Shown: positions 28,506 through 36,834, counted from the stretch's first letter. The stretch is 40,890 nucleotides of DNA from Verrucomicrobiota bacterium (GCA_018239815.1 JAFEGP010000018.1:1-40890), one strand, 5' to 3'. Numbers and translations are program-made. The notes: generated from the sequence alone by a model not told the origin.

Positions 28506-30600
28506 ACAGTCTTTCTATCTGTTCAGGATAAGTTTCTTCCCATGTTTTTAAGGTAGCAGGTGCAACCCCTCCCCCCTCTATAGAAGGCAAAAGCATAGGA
28601 CGTGAAATAACATCTTGTAACAAAGCAGAGAACCCGTTGTCTTTTTCTCCAATAGCAGCTACTTTGTCTCTAATTTGATCTTCGTCGATAAGAAGAAATA
28701 GCTCACGCATAGGTTCCTGAGGGGTTTGTTGCAAATGATGAACCAGCAACCTATATCGATCCATTAATGTCGAACAAGACCCCTTAATCAACATCAGATT
28801 TTCCCTGACCACGTTTTCATAAGAAGCTGCAAGACCTATTTGTTGTTCAGCCTTTTTGAAGTTGATCAGCGTAAAGTTACGACAAATCTGATCTAAATTA
28901 CCCGTGCCCAAGATCCATTCTCTAAAAAGGAGCCGATTGTCCATGTGAGACCAAAATTCGTTAAAAACACCCATGTCCTTTTCGAATCTAACTACAAGTT
29001 CCTGAAAACTCTGAGCCAGGATAAATTTAACCATACGTTCGTTTTGCTGCTCATTAAGAAATATTGCCTTAGTCTGATCGGCAAAACTCTCAGAACACAC
29101 GGGAAGAACTTCGAACAAACAACGGAAACGACCCGAAAGATACCCATCCATTCCGCCTTCTTGATTATGCTGATGAGGAAAAGCAGCGCCGCCATCATGA
29201 TTTGCAAAGATCCAGTTATCTTCTTTCTTAAGCAATTCATCCAACAAGTGATAATGGGTATTATCACCAAATATCCCTTTTGTAAATTCTTCAGCATTAC
29301 CTTGAACAAAACGCCGAGAGAGTATGGAAGCTTCTGTGCGTGTTTCTTTATGATGTTTAACCAAGATATTATCAAAGTGCGTGTCAATATCCCCTGATAA
29401 AAATTTCAAGATTGCGGCTTTCTCAAAGAGAACTTTGGGCAATTGAGGCAAGGGGTCTAAAGTTTTTTTGGCGATCTTTAAACAAAGTCGACCCATTTGA
29501 CCTGAAGGCAAAGAAGACTCATCAACACTCTCCATATTTTCGCCTTCTCTTATTCTTCCAATCTCTTGTCTCATTTGGAGTTGAAAACGAAATAAACCAC
29601 GCAAACACCTGGGGGTTAATCTCCATAATGAGCTAATGTTGAGTTCTTCTTCGTCTCCCAAAGATCTTGCATCCGAAACAAAAAGTTGAACGGAATACTC
29701 TTTCCCCCCTCTCTCATATTCTACATAAGTAGGAGGTACATTTTGAAGTTCCAGCGCTTCGCTTAGTTGATGAGAATAACCCTCAGATCTAGCTTCTGAA
29801 TTGCCTGCTAAACAGGCTCGTTGCGAAAGAAATAATCTTTTAATACGACTGCTAAGAGAATTGTTATTTACACCATAAGGCCCTTCATCACTAGCCTTGC
29901 GGATAACAAGAGGTTGAGCGTGACGAGAAAACCCCTTATATGCCCCTCCAGACCCCACCCCCATACTTTTGTATTGAAGACCCAATTGATCAGCAAAACG
30001 ACTTTCCTCATAACAAAATCTATAAAAGGAGCGAGAAACTCGACTTCTATGTTCTGTTTCTGACAGCCCATCAGAATTAACCAAGGCTTGCTGTAATTTG
30101 TTTTCCGATTCAAAAAAAGAATCATTTGCCAACAATTTTTCTAAGCAACCCTGGCGTTGGACAACAGAACGATCAAAAACACGCTTTGATAACCTGCCTA
30201 TGACTCCACCGCATTCTTTGAAAAAACAAGCCTTAAAAACTTTTTTTACAGCATCATTATTTGCGTGGGGTTCTAAAGCAGCTTGTAAAGCCTCCATGGC
30301 CTGCTTTACAGCATCCTGAACTTCTTGTTGTCTTTCTTTGCGCGTCCAATGATAGCGTTGTTTTAAACTCCAACGAGAAAGAACCTGTAGCTGCCCATCT
30401 TTAACACAAAAAACCTCTCCCTTTTTTCGAAGAAAAAGATTGGTTATATTTTGAAGCGCTTGGGGATCTATATTATTTATTTGAATTTGCTCTGCTATAC
30501 GAGCCCTATCGGGTGCTGTCGCCGAACAGGATTCAATTTTTTCGCCGTTCAGATGAAAAAATAAATTATTTTGATTTAAATTCAAACAAACGAAATTCAT
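28489..30600 (-). CDS. Putative phosphatidylinositol 4-kinase type II-like (PI3/4-kinase fold) protein
   Basis: From ATG 30600 the protein is 703 aa; a TTG start at 30642 would give 717 (numbering below uses 717). A nucleotide-binding core resembles type II PI4-kinases: Gly-rich GVGSGGAYKGF (228-238), LVIRKASDEGPYG (245-257; candidate ATP-contacting Lys249), then NSEARSEGYSHQLSEALEL and QNVPPTYVEYE (281-310), matching the PI4KII pattern of a GYLSEAGAS-like helix and NIVPRTKVVYL. The catalytic loop candidate is SGDIDTHFDNILV (416-428; Asp420, Asn425), aligned with DRGNDNWL. The DFG-equivalent is ANHDGGAAFPHQH (480-492; Asp483), aligned with IDNGLAFPLKH. N- and C-terminal 200-residue regions are unassigned; no signal peptide. 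Alternatives are another atypical kinase fold such as a HipA-like protein. Host phosphoinositides as substrate, and secretion, are inference. Confidence 0.68.
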   Translation of the reverse strand: MNFVCLNLNQNNLFFHLNGEKIESCSATAPDRARIAEQIQINNIDPQALQNITNLFLRKKGEVFCVKDGQLQVLSRWSLKQRYHWTRKERQQEVQDAVKQAMEALQAALEPHANNDAVKKVFKACFFKECGGVIGRLSKRVFDRSVVQRQGCLEKLLANDSFFESENKLQQALVNSDGLSETEHRSRVSRSFYRFCYEESRFADQLGLQYKSMGVGSGGAYKGFSRHAQPLVIRKASDEGPYGVNNNSLSSRIKRLFLSQRACLAGNSEARSEGYSHQLSEALELQNVPPTYVEYERGGKEYSVQLFVSDARSLGDEEELNISSLWRLTPRCLRGLFRFQLQMRQEIGRIREGENMESVDESSLPSGQMGRLCLKIAKKTLDPLPQLPKVLFEKAAILKFLSGDIDTHFDNILVKHHKETRTEASILSRRFVQGNAEEFTKGIFGDNTHYHLLDELLKKEDNWIFANHDGGAAFPHQHNQEGGMDGYLSGRFRCLFEVLPVCSESFADQTKAIFLNEQQNERMVKFILAQSFQELVVRFEKDMGVFNEFWSHMDNRLLFREWILGTGNLDQICRNFTLINFKKAEQQIGLAASYENVVRENLMLIKGSCSTLMDRYRLLVHHLQQTPQEPMRELFLLIDEDQIRDKVAAIGEKDNGFSALLQDVISRPMLLPSIEGGGVAPATLKTWEETYPEQIERLYGNRS

Positions 30601-30688
30601 GACAAAGTATTTTAACTTCAATTTTAAAACAAGTAAATACAAAAAGAAAAGACTTGCTTTATTAAAAACTTGTTTTTTAAATATCGAC

Positions 30689-30717
30689 TTGACACAATTG
30701 GGGGTTTAGCTTTGAAT
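30689..30717 (+). promoter_or_regulatory. Predicted promoter of topA
   Basis: A perfect TTGACA (30689-30694) is followed after 17 nt by TTGAAT (30712-30717; 4/6 to the -10 consensus). It lies in the divergent gap between the PI4K-like gene and topA, about 75 nt before the topA ATG. Confidence 0.45.
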
Positions 30718-30758
30718 GTCTCAGTTCGCAGCCAAACTTCTACAAAAGAAAAAACGTG

Positions 30759-30779
30759 AAAAAAACATTTTGTTTTTTT
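30759..30779. repeat. A/T inverted repeat in the topA leader
   Basis: AAAAAAACA and TGTTTTTTT form a perfect 9-bp inverted repeat around a TTT loop, ending 13 nt before the topA ATG. Followed on the plus strand by few T residues beyond the stem, it could be a weak hairpin, a terminator for transcription entering on the minus strand, or bent DNA. Low-complexity composition makes chance possible. Confidence 0.35.
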
Positions 30780-30792
30780 ATGGGTCTAAGGA

Positions 30793-33291
30793 ATGGTTAA
30801 ATCTCTAATTATCGTTGAATCTCCCGCCAAAATCAAAACATTAAAAAAATTTTTAGGAAAAGACTTTGAATTTGCATCGTCTGTAGGTCATATTCGGGAT
30901 CTTCCTCCTAAAGGTTTTGGAATTGATGTAGAACATGATTTTGAACCTCAATACGAAGTTTTGGCTGACAAAAAGGAAGTGATTGCCAACCTCAAGAAAG
31001 CAGCAAAAAGCTGTGATATTGTCTATCTATCACCCGACCCCGATAGAGAAGGAGAGGCTATTGCTTGGCACATAGCTAGCATTTTACCAGCCAAAACAGT
31101 CATTAAGCGTACAACGTTCAATTCTATTACCAAAGAAGCCGTCCTAGAAGCTCTAAAGCATCCTCGAGAAATCGATATGGCCCTTGTCAATGCTCAACAA
31201 GCACGACGCCTTCTAGACCGTATCGTCGGTTATAAAATTTCTCCTATCCTGGCTCGCAAACTACATCAACGTTCCGGCGTTTCTGCCGGAAGAGTACAAT
31301 CCGTCGCTCTTAAATTGGTTGTAGACAGAGAAAAAGAAATTGAAAAATTTAAACCCGTCGAATACTGGAACCTGGGCGTGATTTTGCGAGACGGAGATCC
31401 CACCAAAGAATTTTCTGCGCGTTTGGTCACTCTAGATGGAAAAAAATGGGAAAAAGAACCCATTGAAGGCAAAGATGTCGCTTTAATTTCTGATGAAAAA
31501 ACAGCCAAGGCCGTAGCCTCACGTTTACAAAAAGCACGCTATCACGCTGCAAAAATCGAAAAAAAAGAAAAAAAGAGACACCCCGAGCCTCCTTTTATCA
31601 CTTCAACTTTACAACAAGAAGCCTCTCGCCACTTCCGTTTTTCTTCAAGTCGTACAATGGGCATTGCCCAATCTCTTTATGAAGGGGTTGATTTAGGAAA
31701 AGAAGGAGCGGAGGGATTGATTACATATATGCGTACAGACTCTGTGCGCTTAGCTCCCGAGGCTTTACAAGAAGCACGCTCTTACATCTCTAAAGAATTT
31801 GGACAACCCTTTCTACCAGATCAACCTGTCATGTATTCTTCCAAGAAAAGTGCCCAAGACGCTCATGAAGCCATCCGTCCCACCAATCTCGCACACCCCC
31901 CTTCTGCCGTTAAACCTTATCTTACCAAAGAACAATTCCAACTTTATTCTTTGATTTGGAATCGTTTTATTGCCTGTCAAATGAACCCGGCTATTTATGA
32001 TACAGTCACTGTTGATGTTGACACTGATCAAAACATTCAGCTACGAGCAACGGGTTCTGTAATCAAATTCAAAGGATTCTTGGCTCTTTATGAGGAAAAA
32101 AGAGATGAGGAAGAAAGCGATGAAACACGTTTGCTTCCCCCTCTAGAAGTGAACCAACAGCTTCATCTTGTTGAAGTCACCAAAGAACAATCTTTTACAA
32201 AACCACCTCCTCGTTTTACCGAGGCATCATTAGTCAAAGAATTAGAAAAATCAGGGATTGGTCGCCCTTCCACCTACGCTGCCATTATGAGCAAAATCCA
32301 GGGACGATCTTACACAGAAAAGGAAAATAATCGCCTAAAACCAACCGAACTAGGTTGTGTAATTGCTCAATTCCTAGAAACCAATTTTCAAATGATCATG
32401 AACATCGGCTTTACAGCTCAGATGGAAGATCAGCTTGAGCTTATAGCTGAAAACAAAAAGGAATGGAAAACCCTTATTCAAGATTTTTGGAAAGATTTCA
32501 TTCCTACGGTTGAAACAGCAGCAAATGAAGCTTATGTACCTAAAATTGCCACAGACCAAACCTGCCCAAGATGTCATGAAGGACATTTGCAAAAAATATG
32601 GTCCAAATCTCGTTATTTCTATGGATGTTCTCGTTACCCTGATTGTGACTATACTGCATCCATGGAAGAGCTTTCTTTCAATAAAGAAGATTACGCCAAA
32701 GACTTCAATTGGGATCAACCTTGTCCTGTATGCGGCGGCCAAATGAAAGTTCGTCACGGAAGATATGGTGCCTTTTTAGGATGCTTGAAATATCCTGAAT
32801 GTCGAGGTATTGTTTCAATTTCTAAACCCGGGGATACCCCTCTGCCAATTTCTGAAGACGCCCCACCTTGCCCAGCTCAAGGTTGTGACGGCAAAATTGT
32901 GGCTAAAAAGTCCCGCTTTGGAAAAATTTTCTACTCCTGTTCTAATTATCCAAACTGTGATGTGATTGTTAATGATCTAGATGATTTAACAACCAAATAT
33001 GTAGACCATCCCAAAACTCCCTATCAGAAAAAATCCAAATCAGGAGGAAAGGGAGCTAGAGGAAAACTTTCTCCGTCTACAGACCTTGCTAAAGTTATTG
33101 GGGAAGAAAGTGTTTCTCGCGGGGATGCGGTCAAAAAACTTTGGGATTACATCAAAGCTCATAAATGCCAAGACCCTCAAGACAAGCGCATGATTGTCCC
33201 TGATGAAACTTTAGCGGCCGTTTTTGGATCCAAAGAGCCTGTTAATATGTTTAAACTAGCAGGCATCTTGGCAGGTCACCTAAAGAAATAA
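30793..33291 (+). CDS. topA: DNA topoisomerase I with C-terminal SWIB domain
   Basis: TopA relaxes negative supercoils. The 832-aa protein has a TOPRIM domain (VESPAKIKTLKKFLG with Glu9; SPDPDREGEAIAWH with the metal acidic residues at 82-88), the arch and catalytic domain with nucleophile Tyr312 in LITYMRTDSVRL, and zinc-ribbon modules with CPRC...CSRYPDC, CPVCGG...CLKYPEC and CPAQGC...CSNYPNC at about 568-735. The last 75-80 residues (TDLAKVIG..., DAVKKLWDYIKAHKC, MFKLAGILAGHLKK) form a SWIB/MDM2-like domain. The TopA-SWIB fusion is a known chlamydial trait (CT643), where SWIB domains are linked to developmental chromatin condensation. AAGGA directly abuts the ATG, too close for an ideal ribosome site, so translation may be modest. 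Confidence 0.96.
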   Translation: MVKSLIIVESPAKIKTLKKFLGKDFEFASSVGHIRDLPPKGFGIDVEHDFEPQYEVLADKKEVIANLKKAAKSCDIVYLSPDPDREGEAIAWHIASILPAKTVIKRTTFNSITKEAVLEALKHPREIDMALVNAQQARRLLDRIVGYKISPILARKLHQRSGVSAGRVQSVALKLVVDREKEIEKFKPVEYWNLGVILRDGDPTKEFSARLVTLDGKKWEKEPIEGKDVALISDEKTAKAVASRLQKARYHAAKIEKKEKKRHPEPPFITSTLQQEASRHFRFSSSRTMGIAQSLYEGVDLGKEGAEGLITYMRTDSVRLAPEALQEARSYISKEFGQPFLPDQPVMYSSKKSAQDAHEAIRPTNLAHPPSAVKPYLTKEQFQLYSLIWNRFIACQMNPAIYDTVTVDVDTDQNIQLRATGSVIKFKGFLALYEEKRDEEESDETRLLPPLEVNQQLHLVEVTKEQSFTKPPPRFTEASLVKELEKSGIGRPSTYAAIMSKIQGRSYTEKENNRLKPTELGCVIAQFLETNFQMIMNIGFTAQMEDQLELIAENKKEWKTLIQDFWKDFIPTVETAANEAYVPKIATDQTCPRCHEGHLQKIWSKSRYFYGCSRYPDCDYTASMEELSFNKEDYAKDFNWDQPCPVCGGQMKVRHGRYGAFLGCLKYPECRGIVSISKPGDTPLPISEDAPPCPAQGCDGKIVAKKSRFGKIFYSCSNYPNCDVIVNDLDDLTTKYVDHPKTPYQKKSKSGGKGARGKLSPSTDLAKVIGEESVSRGDAVKKLWDYIKAHKCQDPQDKRMIVPDETLAAVFGSKEPVNMFKLAGILAGHLKK

Positions 33292-33317
33292 ATGCCCTAA
33301 GCTTTAGAGAATATCTT

Positions 33318-34931
33318 TTAGGATTTTTGATTCTTTAAAGCTTGGCGCTGTTCCTGGCCAAGGCGACCTAAATTGTAACCTTCATAGTCTACAAACTTAA
33401 AAAAGCATTCAAAAAGAGGGAATGCAGCGGTGGTCTTTTTAGCCAGATCTTGTGCTATACAACGATAATTAGGGTGCCCTGCTGCGGAAGATCGCAGTTC
33501 ACACAACCACTGCAAAGCCCTTAAATTAACATGAAAATACCAGCGAATATTATAGGCCATCGGCACAACATACTGTGCTTCTTCTGGAAGTTCCTTGGCA
33601 ATTTTTTGATAAACTTTTGCAGCAGCTTCCAATACCTCGCGATAAGGTTTTTCCATCTCTGTTCCGATAATTTCTTCAGGAATAAAATAACCATGTTCTG
33701 TCGTAAGAAGCTGACGATCTTGAGTTAACATTCTGTGTCGCTGTAAATCTCGATACACGCCAAAGTCAGCAAGAATTTCAAATGTAAAGCTGGCGTGCTC
33801 TAAAGCTCGAGGTGATTTGTGACGACGATTTTCTCTCATAGAAGAGGAGGCTTCAAAAAGTTTGGCTAATTCATCATGAGACAAACGCTCACAAATTTTA
33901 TATAAATCTTCCCAAGAGGCGTGGCTATGATTGAAAAGCAAAGCTGTCGCTACCTTTGCATAAGAATGAGGTTCCGAATAACGCAAGTGAACACCAGCTG
34001 TTGAAGCAGAGGTGGGTATTTTATAAAGCTTAGACATGTTTTCTAACTGTTCTTGCATAGAACCCACAAACAAAGAATAGCTATCATGATGACGATGAGA
34101 AGTTTCTGCTCGTCGCACAAAAGATGGTATAACCTTTGACAGCTCAGTATAAAGACCTCTTCCAGCCTCTTGTAGTTCTGCTAAATTTTGACATTGTAGT
34201 TTATGGCAAAGCCCTTCCCAAAAACGACCATTTCCAAAAATACCAAGATTTGTAAGCGTGCTAGCTGGCAAAAGGCCACGTAAACAATCCAATACCTTAG
34301 CCCGAATTGAGGCGTTATAAGCGCTTCGAGCAGTTTCCGCATCTTTAGGGAACCGAGCTTCCATAATTTGTGTTAAAGGAGGAATCAGAGCTGAATATGT
34401 CTCAAATAATCGATCACAAATACTTAAATACTCATCTCGATAAGCCGAGGTCGTGATAATAGGCTCTCGATAATACAGATATTGCCCCTTAATCTTCTGA
34501 TCAAAATAAATATAACGCGTGGACTTTTCTAAAGGAGAACCACCAATGCGACTATCTTCTAAGATTTTGGCACCTAACATAGAAATGTTTTCTACTGCCA
34601 CGTGTGCTCCGCCTAATTCTCCTATAGAATCATCACCATAACCATCCAAAATTCTGTCATAAAAGTTCTGAGCTTTTTTGATAGCATTTAACTGCTCATC
34701 TTGGGTTTCTAGAGCTCCCGCTATTTGTGTAAAAGAAGTTTCTTCGCTCAAAATAAACTCTTTAAGCAACAGCGAGCGCAATCCAAGCGCAGATCTAGAG
34801 TATCTTGAAAACAAGGCGCCTTTAATTACCTCAGGCAAGTTGCGTAATACAAAGATGTTTCCGGTTGGATTGGTAACATAATGGTTTAAAATCTGATGCT
34901 GTTCTGGGGTAAACTCTTCATAACCTTGCAT
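33318..34931 (-). CDS. thyX: Two-domain ThyX-like flavin-dependent thymidylate synthase
   Basis: ThyX makes dTMP from dUMP using FAD and methylene-tetrahydrofolate. The 537-aa protein is about twice a normal ThyX and contains two related halves. The C-terminal half (about 370-500) has YRDLQRHRMLTQDRQ with the RHR motif (398-400) but not the usual Ser-x-Arg-Tyr that follows. The N-terminal half (about 105-145) has LEKSTRYIYFDQ, the Ser-x-Arg-Tyr part, where RHR has become DSR. The signature appears split between halves. The length and position before hemB fit CT632, the chlamydial ThyX, from memory. GGAGAG lies eight nucleotides before the ATG. It lies beside the candidate origin and is transcribed away from it. 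Confidence 0.85.
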   Translation of the reverse strand: MQGYEEFTPEQHQILNHYVTNPTGNIFVLRNLPEVIKGALFSRYSRSALGLRSLLLKEFILSEETSFTQIAGALETQDEQLNAIKKAQNFYDRILDGYGDDSIGELGGAHVAVENISMLGAKILEDSRIGGSPLEKSTRYIYFDQKIKGQYLYYREPIITTSAYRDEYLSICDRLFETYSALIPPLTQIMEARFPKDAETARSAYNASIRAKVLDCLRGLLPASTLTNLGIFGNGRFWEGLCHKLQCQNLAELQEAGRGLYTELSKVIPSFVRRAETSHRHHDSYSLFVGSMQEQLENMSKLYKIPTSASTAGVHLRYSEPHSYAKVATALLFNHSHASWEDLYKICERLSHDELAKLFEASSSMRENRRHKSPRALEHASFTFEILADFGVYRDLQRHRMLTQDRQLLTTEHGYFIPEEIIGTEMEKPYREVLEAAAKVYQKIAKELPEEAQYVVPMAYNIRWYFHVNLRALQWLCELRSSAAGHPNYRCIAQDLAKKTTAAFPLFECFFKFVDYEGYNLGRLGQEQRQALKNQKS

Positions 34932-35064
34932 AAAATAGACTCTCCGCGGCTACTAGTCTTGTTAAATGTAAGGCATTACCAGAAGAACTGCCAGCAAAAA
35001 AACCTAAAGCTTTTTAGCGCCCAACACCCTCTTTGATTTTGCTCGATTTTAAAATCACACAACC

Positions 35065-35081
35065 TGTTTTTTGAAAAAACA
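35065..35081. repeat. A/T inverted repeat inside candidate oriC
   Basis: TGTTTTTT and AAAAAACA flank a single G, giving a nearly perfect palindrome. Together with the palindrome at 35045-35056 it marks an easily melted stretch beside the DnaA-box-like cluster, as expected for a DNA-unwinding element. Confidence 0.4.
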
Positions 35082-35130
35082 AAGCCTACTCCACAAACCA
35101 TGTGGAAACTTTGTTCACAACCCAGTCTTT

Positions 35131-35139
35131 TTATGCACA
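35131..35139 (+). promoter_or_regulatory. DnaA-box-like site 1
   Basis: TTATGCACA fits the relaxed DnaA box TTWTNCACA at all nine positions. It lies 12 nt after a near-box TTGTTCACA on the same strand. Confidence 0.5.
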
Positions 35140-35257
35140 CAACCACCACATGAAATTGTTCATTTCCGAGAGAATGTTCAAAAACCATGAGTTATTTTCT
35201 GCCCGTAAACAAGATGTTGACATCTGATTTTCGAGAAAGAAAACGGGGGTTATTAAC

Positions 35258-35266
35258 TTTTCCACA
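35258..35266 (+). promoter_or_regulatory. DnaA-box-like site 2
   Basis: TTTTCCACA fits TTWTNCACA at all nine positions, within TTAACTTTTCCACACACA. It lies 62 nt upstream of the chosen hemB ATG, so DnaA binding here might also affect hemB transcription. Confidence 0.5.
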
Positions 35267-35327
35267 CACAGTGAAGAGGAAGAGAAAAGAATTTTCTTTA
35301 TTTTCTTCTTCTTCTTATAGTGTGCGC

Positions 35328-36314
35328 ATGTTACTAAAAAGACCCCGAAGAAACAGAAAAAGCGCAGCAATTCGTTCTCTGGTTTGTGAAACTCGGCTTG
35401 CAGCCTCTCAACTTATCTATCCCTTGTTTATCAAAGAGGGCTCAACAGAACCCGTTTCTTCGTTTCCTCGTATTCACCGCTTTTGTGAAACTGATTTGCT
35501 TAAAGAAATTGAACGTTCTTTAAATTTAGGCATTCATTCGTTTGCTCTTTTTCCTATTATTGACACCTATTTAAAGAACGAACAAGCAACAGAAGCTGTG
35601 AAAGAAGATAATTTACTGCACAAAACCTTAAGAGCTATCAAATCTCATTTTCCTGAAACTTGCGTAAATACAGATGTTGCCTTGGATCCTTATACCTCCC
35701 ATGGGCACGATGGGATTTACGATCCTCAACAAAAAGATATCGCCAATGATCCAACCGTTTCTATTCTTGCAGAAATGGCCCTGCGACAAGCGGAAGCTGG
35801 AAGCGACATGGTTGCGCCTAGCGACATGATGGATGGACGGGTGATTGCGATTAGAAAGGTTTTGGATGATCACGGATTTTCTCACGTGAATATTCATTCT
35901 TACGCGATAAAATACGCCTCTTGCTTGTATGGCCCCTTTCGAGATGCAGTGGGATCTCAACTAAAGTTTGGAAACAAAAAAACCTACCAACTCAATCCAG
36001 CCAATTTTCGAGAAGCTCTTTTAGAAGCAGCTTTGGATGAGGAGGAGGGGGCTGATATTGTCATGGTAAAGCCAGCTTCTCTTTATTTGGATATTATCTG
36101 TCGTCTGAGGGAACATACACACCTGCCTATCTCGGCTTTTCAAGTTAGCGGTGAATATGCCGCTATTTTGTCTGCCGCTCAACAGGGGTGGTTGGATGAA
36201 AAGCAAGGCTTGTGGGAAAGTTTGCTTGGAATACGACGAGCTGGCGCTGATATGATTTTTACCTATGCAGCTCCACAAGTGGCCCAGTGGCTCAAAGAAG
36301 GCATTTTTGATTAA
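35328..36314 (+). CDS. hemB: Porphobilinogen synthase (delta-aminolevulinic acid dehydratase)
   Basis: HemB condenses two 5-aminolevulinate molecules into porphobilinogen for heme. From ATG 35328 the protein is 328 aa and begins LLKRPRRNRKSAAIRSLVCE, the normal HemB start. The open frame back to 35187 adds 47 basic, low-complexity residues lying over the candidate origin and is rejected, although no clear Shine-Dalgarno precedes 35328. Catalytic lysines lie in YAIKYASCLYGPFRDA and MVKPASLYLD. The metal-site segment ALDPYTSHGHDGI has Asp rather than Cys, the type using magnesium rather than zinc. Chlamydial genome numbering commonly begins with this gene because of the adjacent origin. Confidence 0.95.
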   Translation: MLLKRPRRNRKSAAIRSLVCETRLAASQLIYPLFIKEGSTEPVSSFPRIHRFCETDLLKEIERSLNLGIHSFALFPIIDTYLKNEQATEAVKEDNLLHKTLRAIKSHFPETCVNTDVALDPYTSHGHDGIYDPQQKDIANDPTVSILAEMALRQAEAGSDMVAPSDMMDGRVIAIRKVLDDHGFSHVNIHSYAIKYASCLYGPFRDAVGSQLKFGNKKTYQLNPANFREALLEAALDEEEGADIVMVKPASLYLDIICRLREHTHLPISAFQVSGEYAAILSAAQQGWLDEKQGLWESLLGIRRAGADMIFTYAAPQVAQWLKEGIFD

Positions 36315-36320
36315 TGCCAG

Positions 36321-36725
36321 CTAAGAGGGAATCCAGTTTTTTCTCTTAGAAGTCTTGGTTTTTTCTTCTTTTGTCTCAAAAACTAATTCTTGGCCGGCTT
36401 TCTTAAACGTTTCTACCGTTTTTTGCTTAAAAGCGTCACACTCTTGTCGCACTTTCTGCAAAAGTTCCCACTGCTCAGGAGTGAAATTTTTAGGATCGTT
36501 AGAATAAGCCTCAAGCTGCTCTTTTGTCATACCCATTTTCTGTGCAATGGCATCTGCCTGCTCTCTTAGCTCATCGATTTTATCTTGAGTTTTTGACAAA
36601 ACTTCTGAGTAGTCACTTTTCCCAGCCGCATCTGGCTTCAAAGCCTCTGGAGTTAAGACAACCCCATAAAGCCCCAAAACCTCCTGGACTTGTTTTATTA
36701 CCCCACTTTCCAAACTATCTGCCAT
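36321..36725 (-). CDS. Small charged coiled-coil-like protein (CT635-like by position)
   Basis: The 134-aa protein has no family I can name. It is mostly helical and charged, with a probable coiled coil at about 43-65 (TQDKIDELREQADAIAQKM), a MTKEQLEAYSNDPKNFTPEQW segment resembling bacterial helix-capping repeats, and a Lys-rich tail (EEKTKTSKRKNWIPS). No signal peptide or membrane helix is present. The ATG at 36725 has AAGGAGC six nucleotides upstream, a strong start. It is divergent from greA, as the hypothetical gene CT635 is next to greA (CT636) in C. trachomatis; equivalence is inferred from position. A chaperone or structural role is possible but unsupported. Confidence 0.8.
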   Translation of the reverse strand: MADSLESGVIKQVQEVLGLYGVVLTPEALKPDAAGKSDYSEVLSKTQDKIDELREQADAIAQKMGMTKEQLEAYSNDPKNFTPEQWELLQKVRQECDAFKQKTVETFKKAGQELVFETKEEKTKTSKRKNWIPS

Positions 36726-36805
36726 AATTGCTCCTTTTTAATAATTATACAATTATTTGTTTAATTTTAAAATCTAGATCTAAAAAAGATTCTACAAGGT
36801 TTTGG

Positions 36806-36834
36806 TTGCTCTTATTTATTGGAGACCGTATATT
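36806..36834 (+). promoter_or_regulatory. Weak predicted promoter for greA
   Basis: TTGCTC (36806-36811), 17 nt, and TATATT (36829-36834) lie 34 nt before the greA ATG. The -35 matches the consensus at only three positions, so this is tentative. Confidence 0.25.

Larger units (their letters stand above)
34932..35327. other. Candidate chromosomal replication origin (oriC) between thyX and hemB
   Basis: This 396-nt gap is the only long stretch without a convincing gene. It contains two 9-mers fitting TTWTNCACA exactly (35131-35139 and 35258-35266). Two more fit with one mismatch: TTGTTCACA at 35111-35119 and, on the minus strand, GTTTCCACA at 35109-35101. A two-mismatch site TACTCCACA lies at 35087-35095. 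An AT-rich palindrome GATTTTAAAATC (35045-35056) and an A/T inverted repeat (35065-35081) are nearby. Chlamydial genomes are usually numbered from hemB because the predicted origin lies next to it. The hemB frame can be opened back to 35187, but that extension is unlike HemB and is better read as non-coding. Confidence 0.6.

Noticed and set aside
28945-29397. 150-codon open frame antisense to the PI4K-like gene
   Set aside because: It lies wholly inside the kinase-like gene, has no ribosome site and reads as low-complexity Phe/Lys/Ile-rich sequence typical of a shadow frame.
32374-32757. 127-codon open frame antisense to topA
   Set aside because: Covers the conserved zinc-ribbon part of topA; composition and lack of start signals indicate a shadow frame.
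35187-35327. N-terminal extension of hemB
   Set aside because: The 47 extra residues are basic low-complexity sequence unlike HemB, cover DnaA-box-like sites, and have no ribosome site at 35187.
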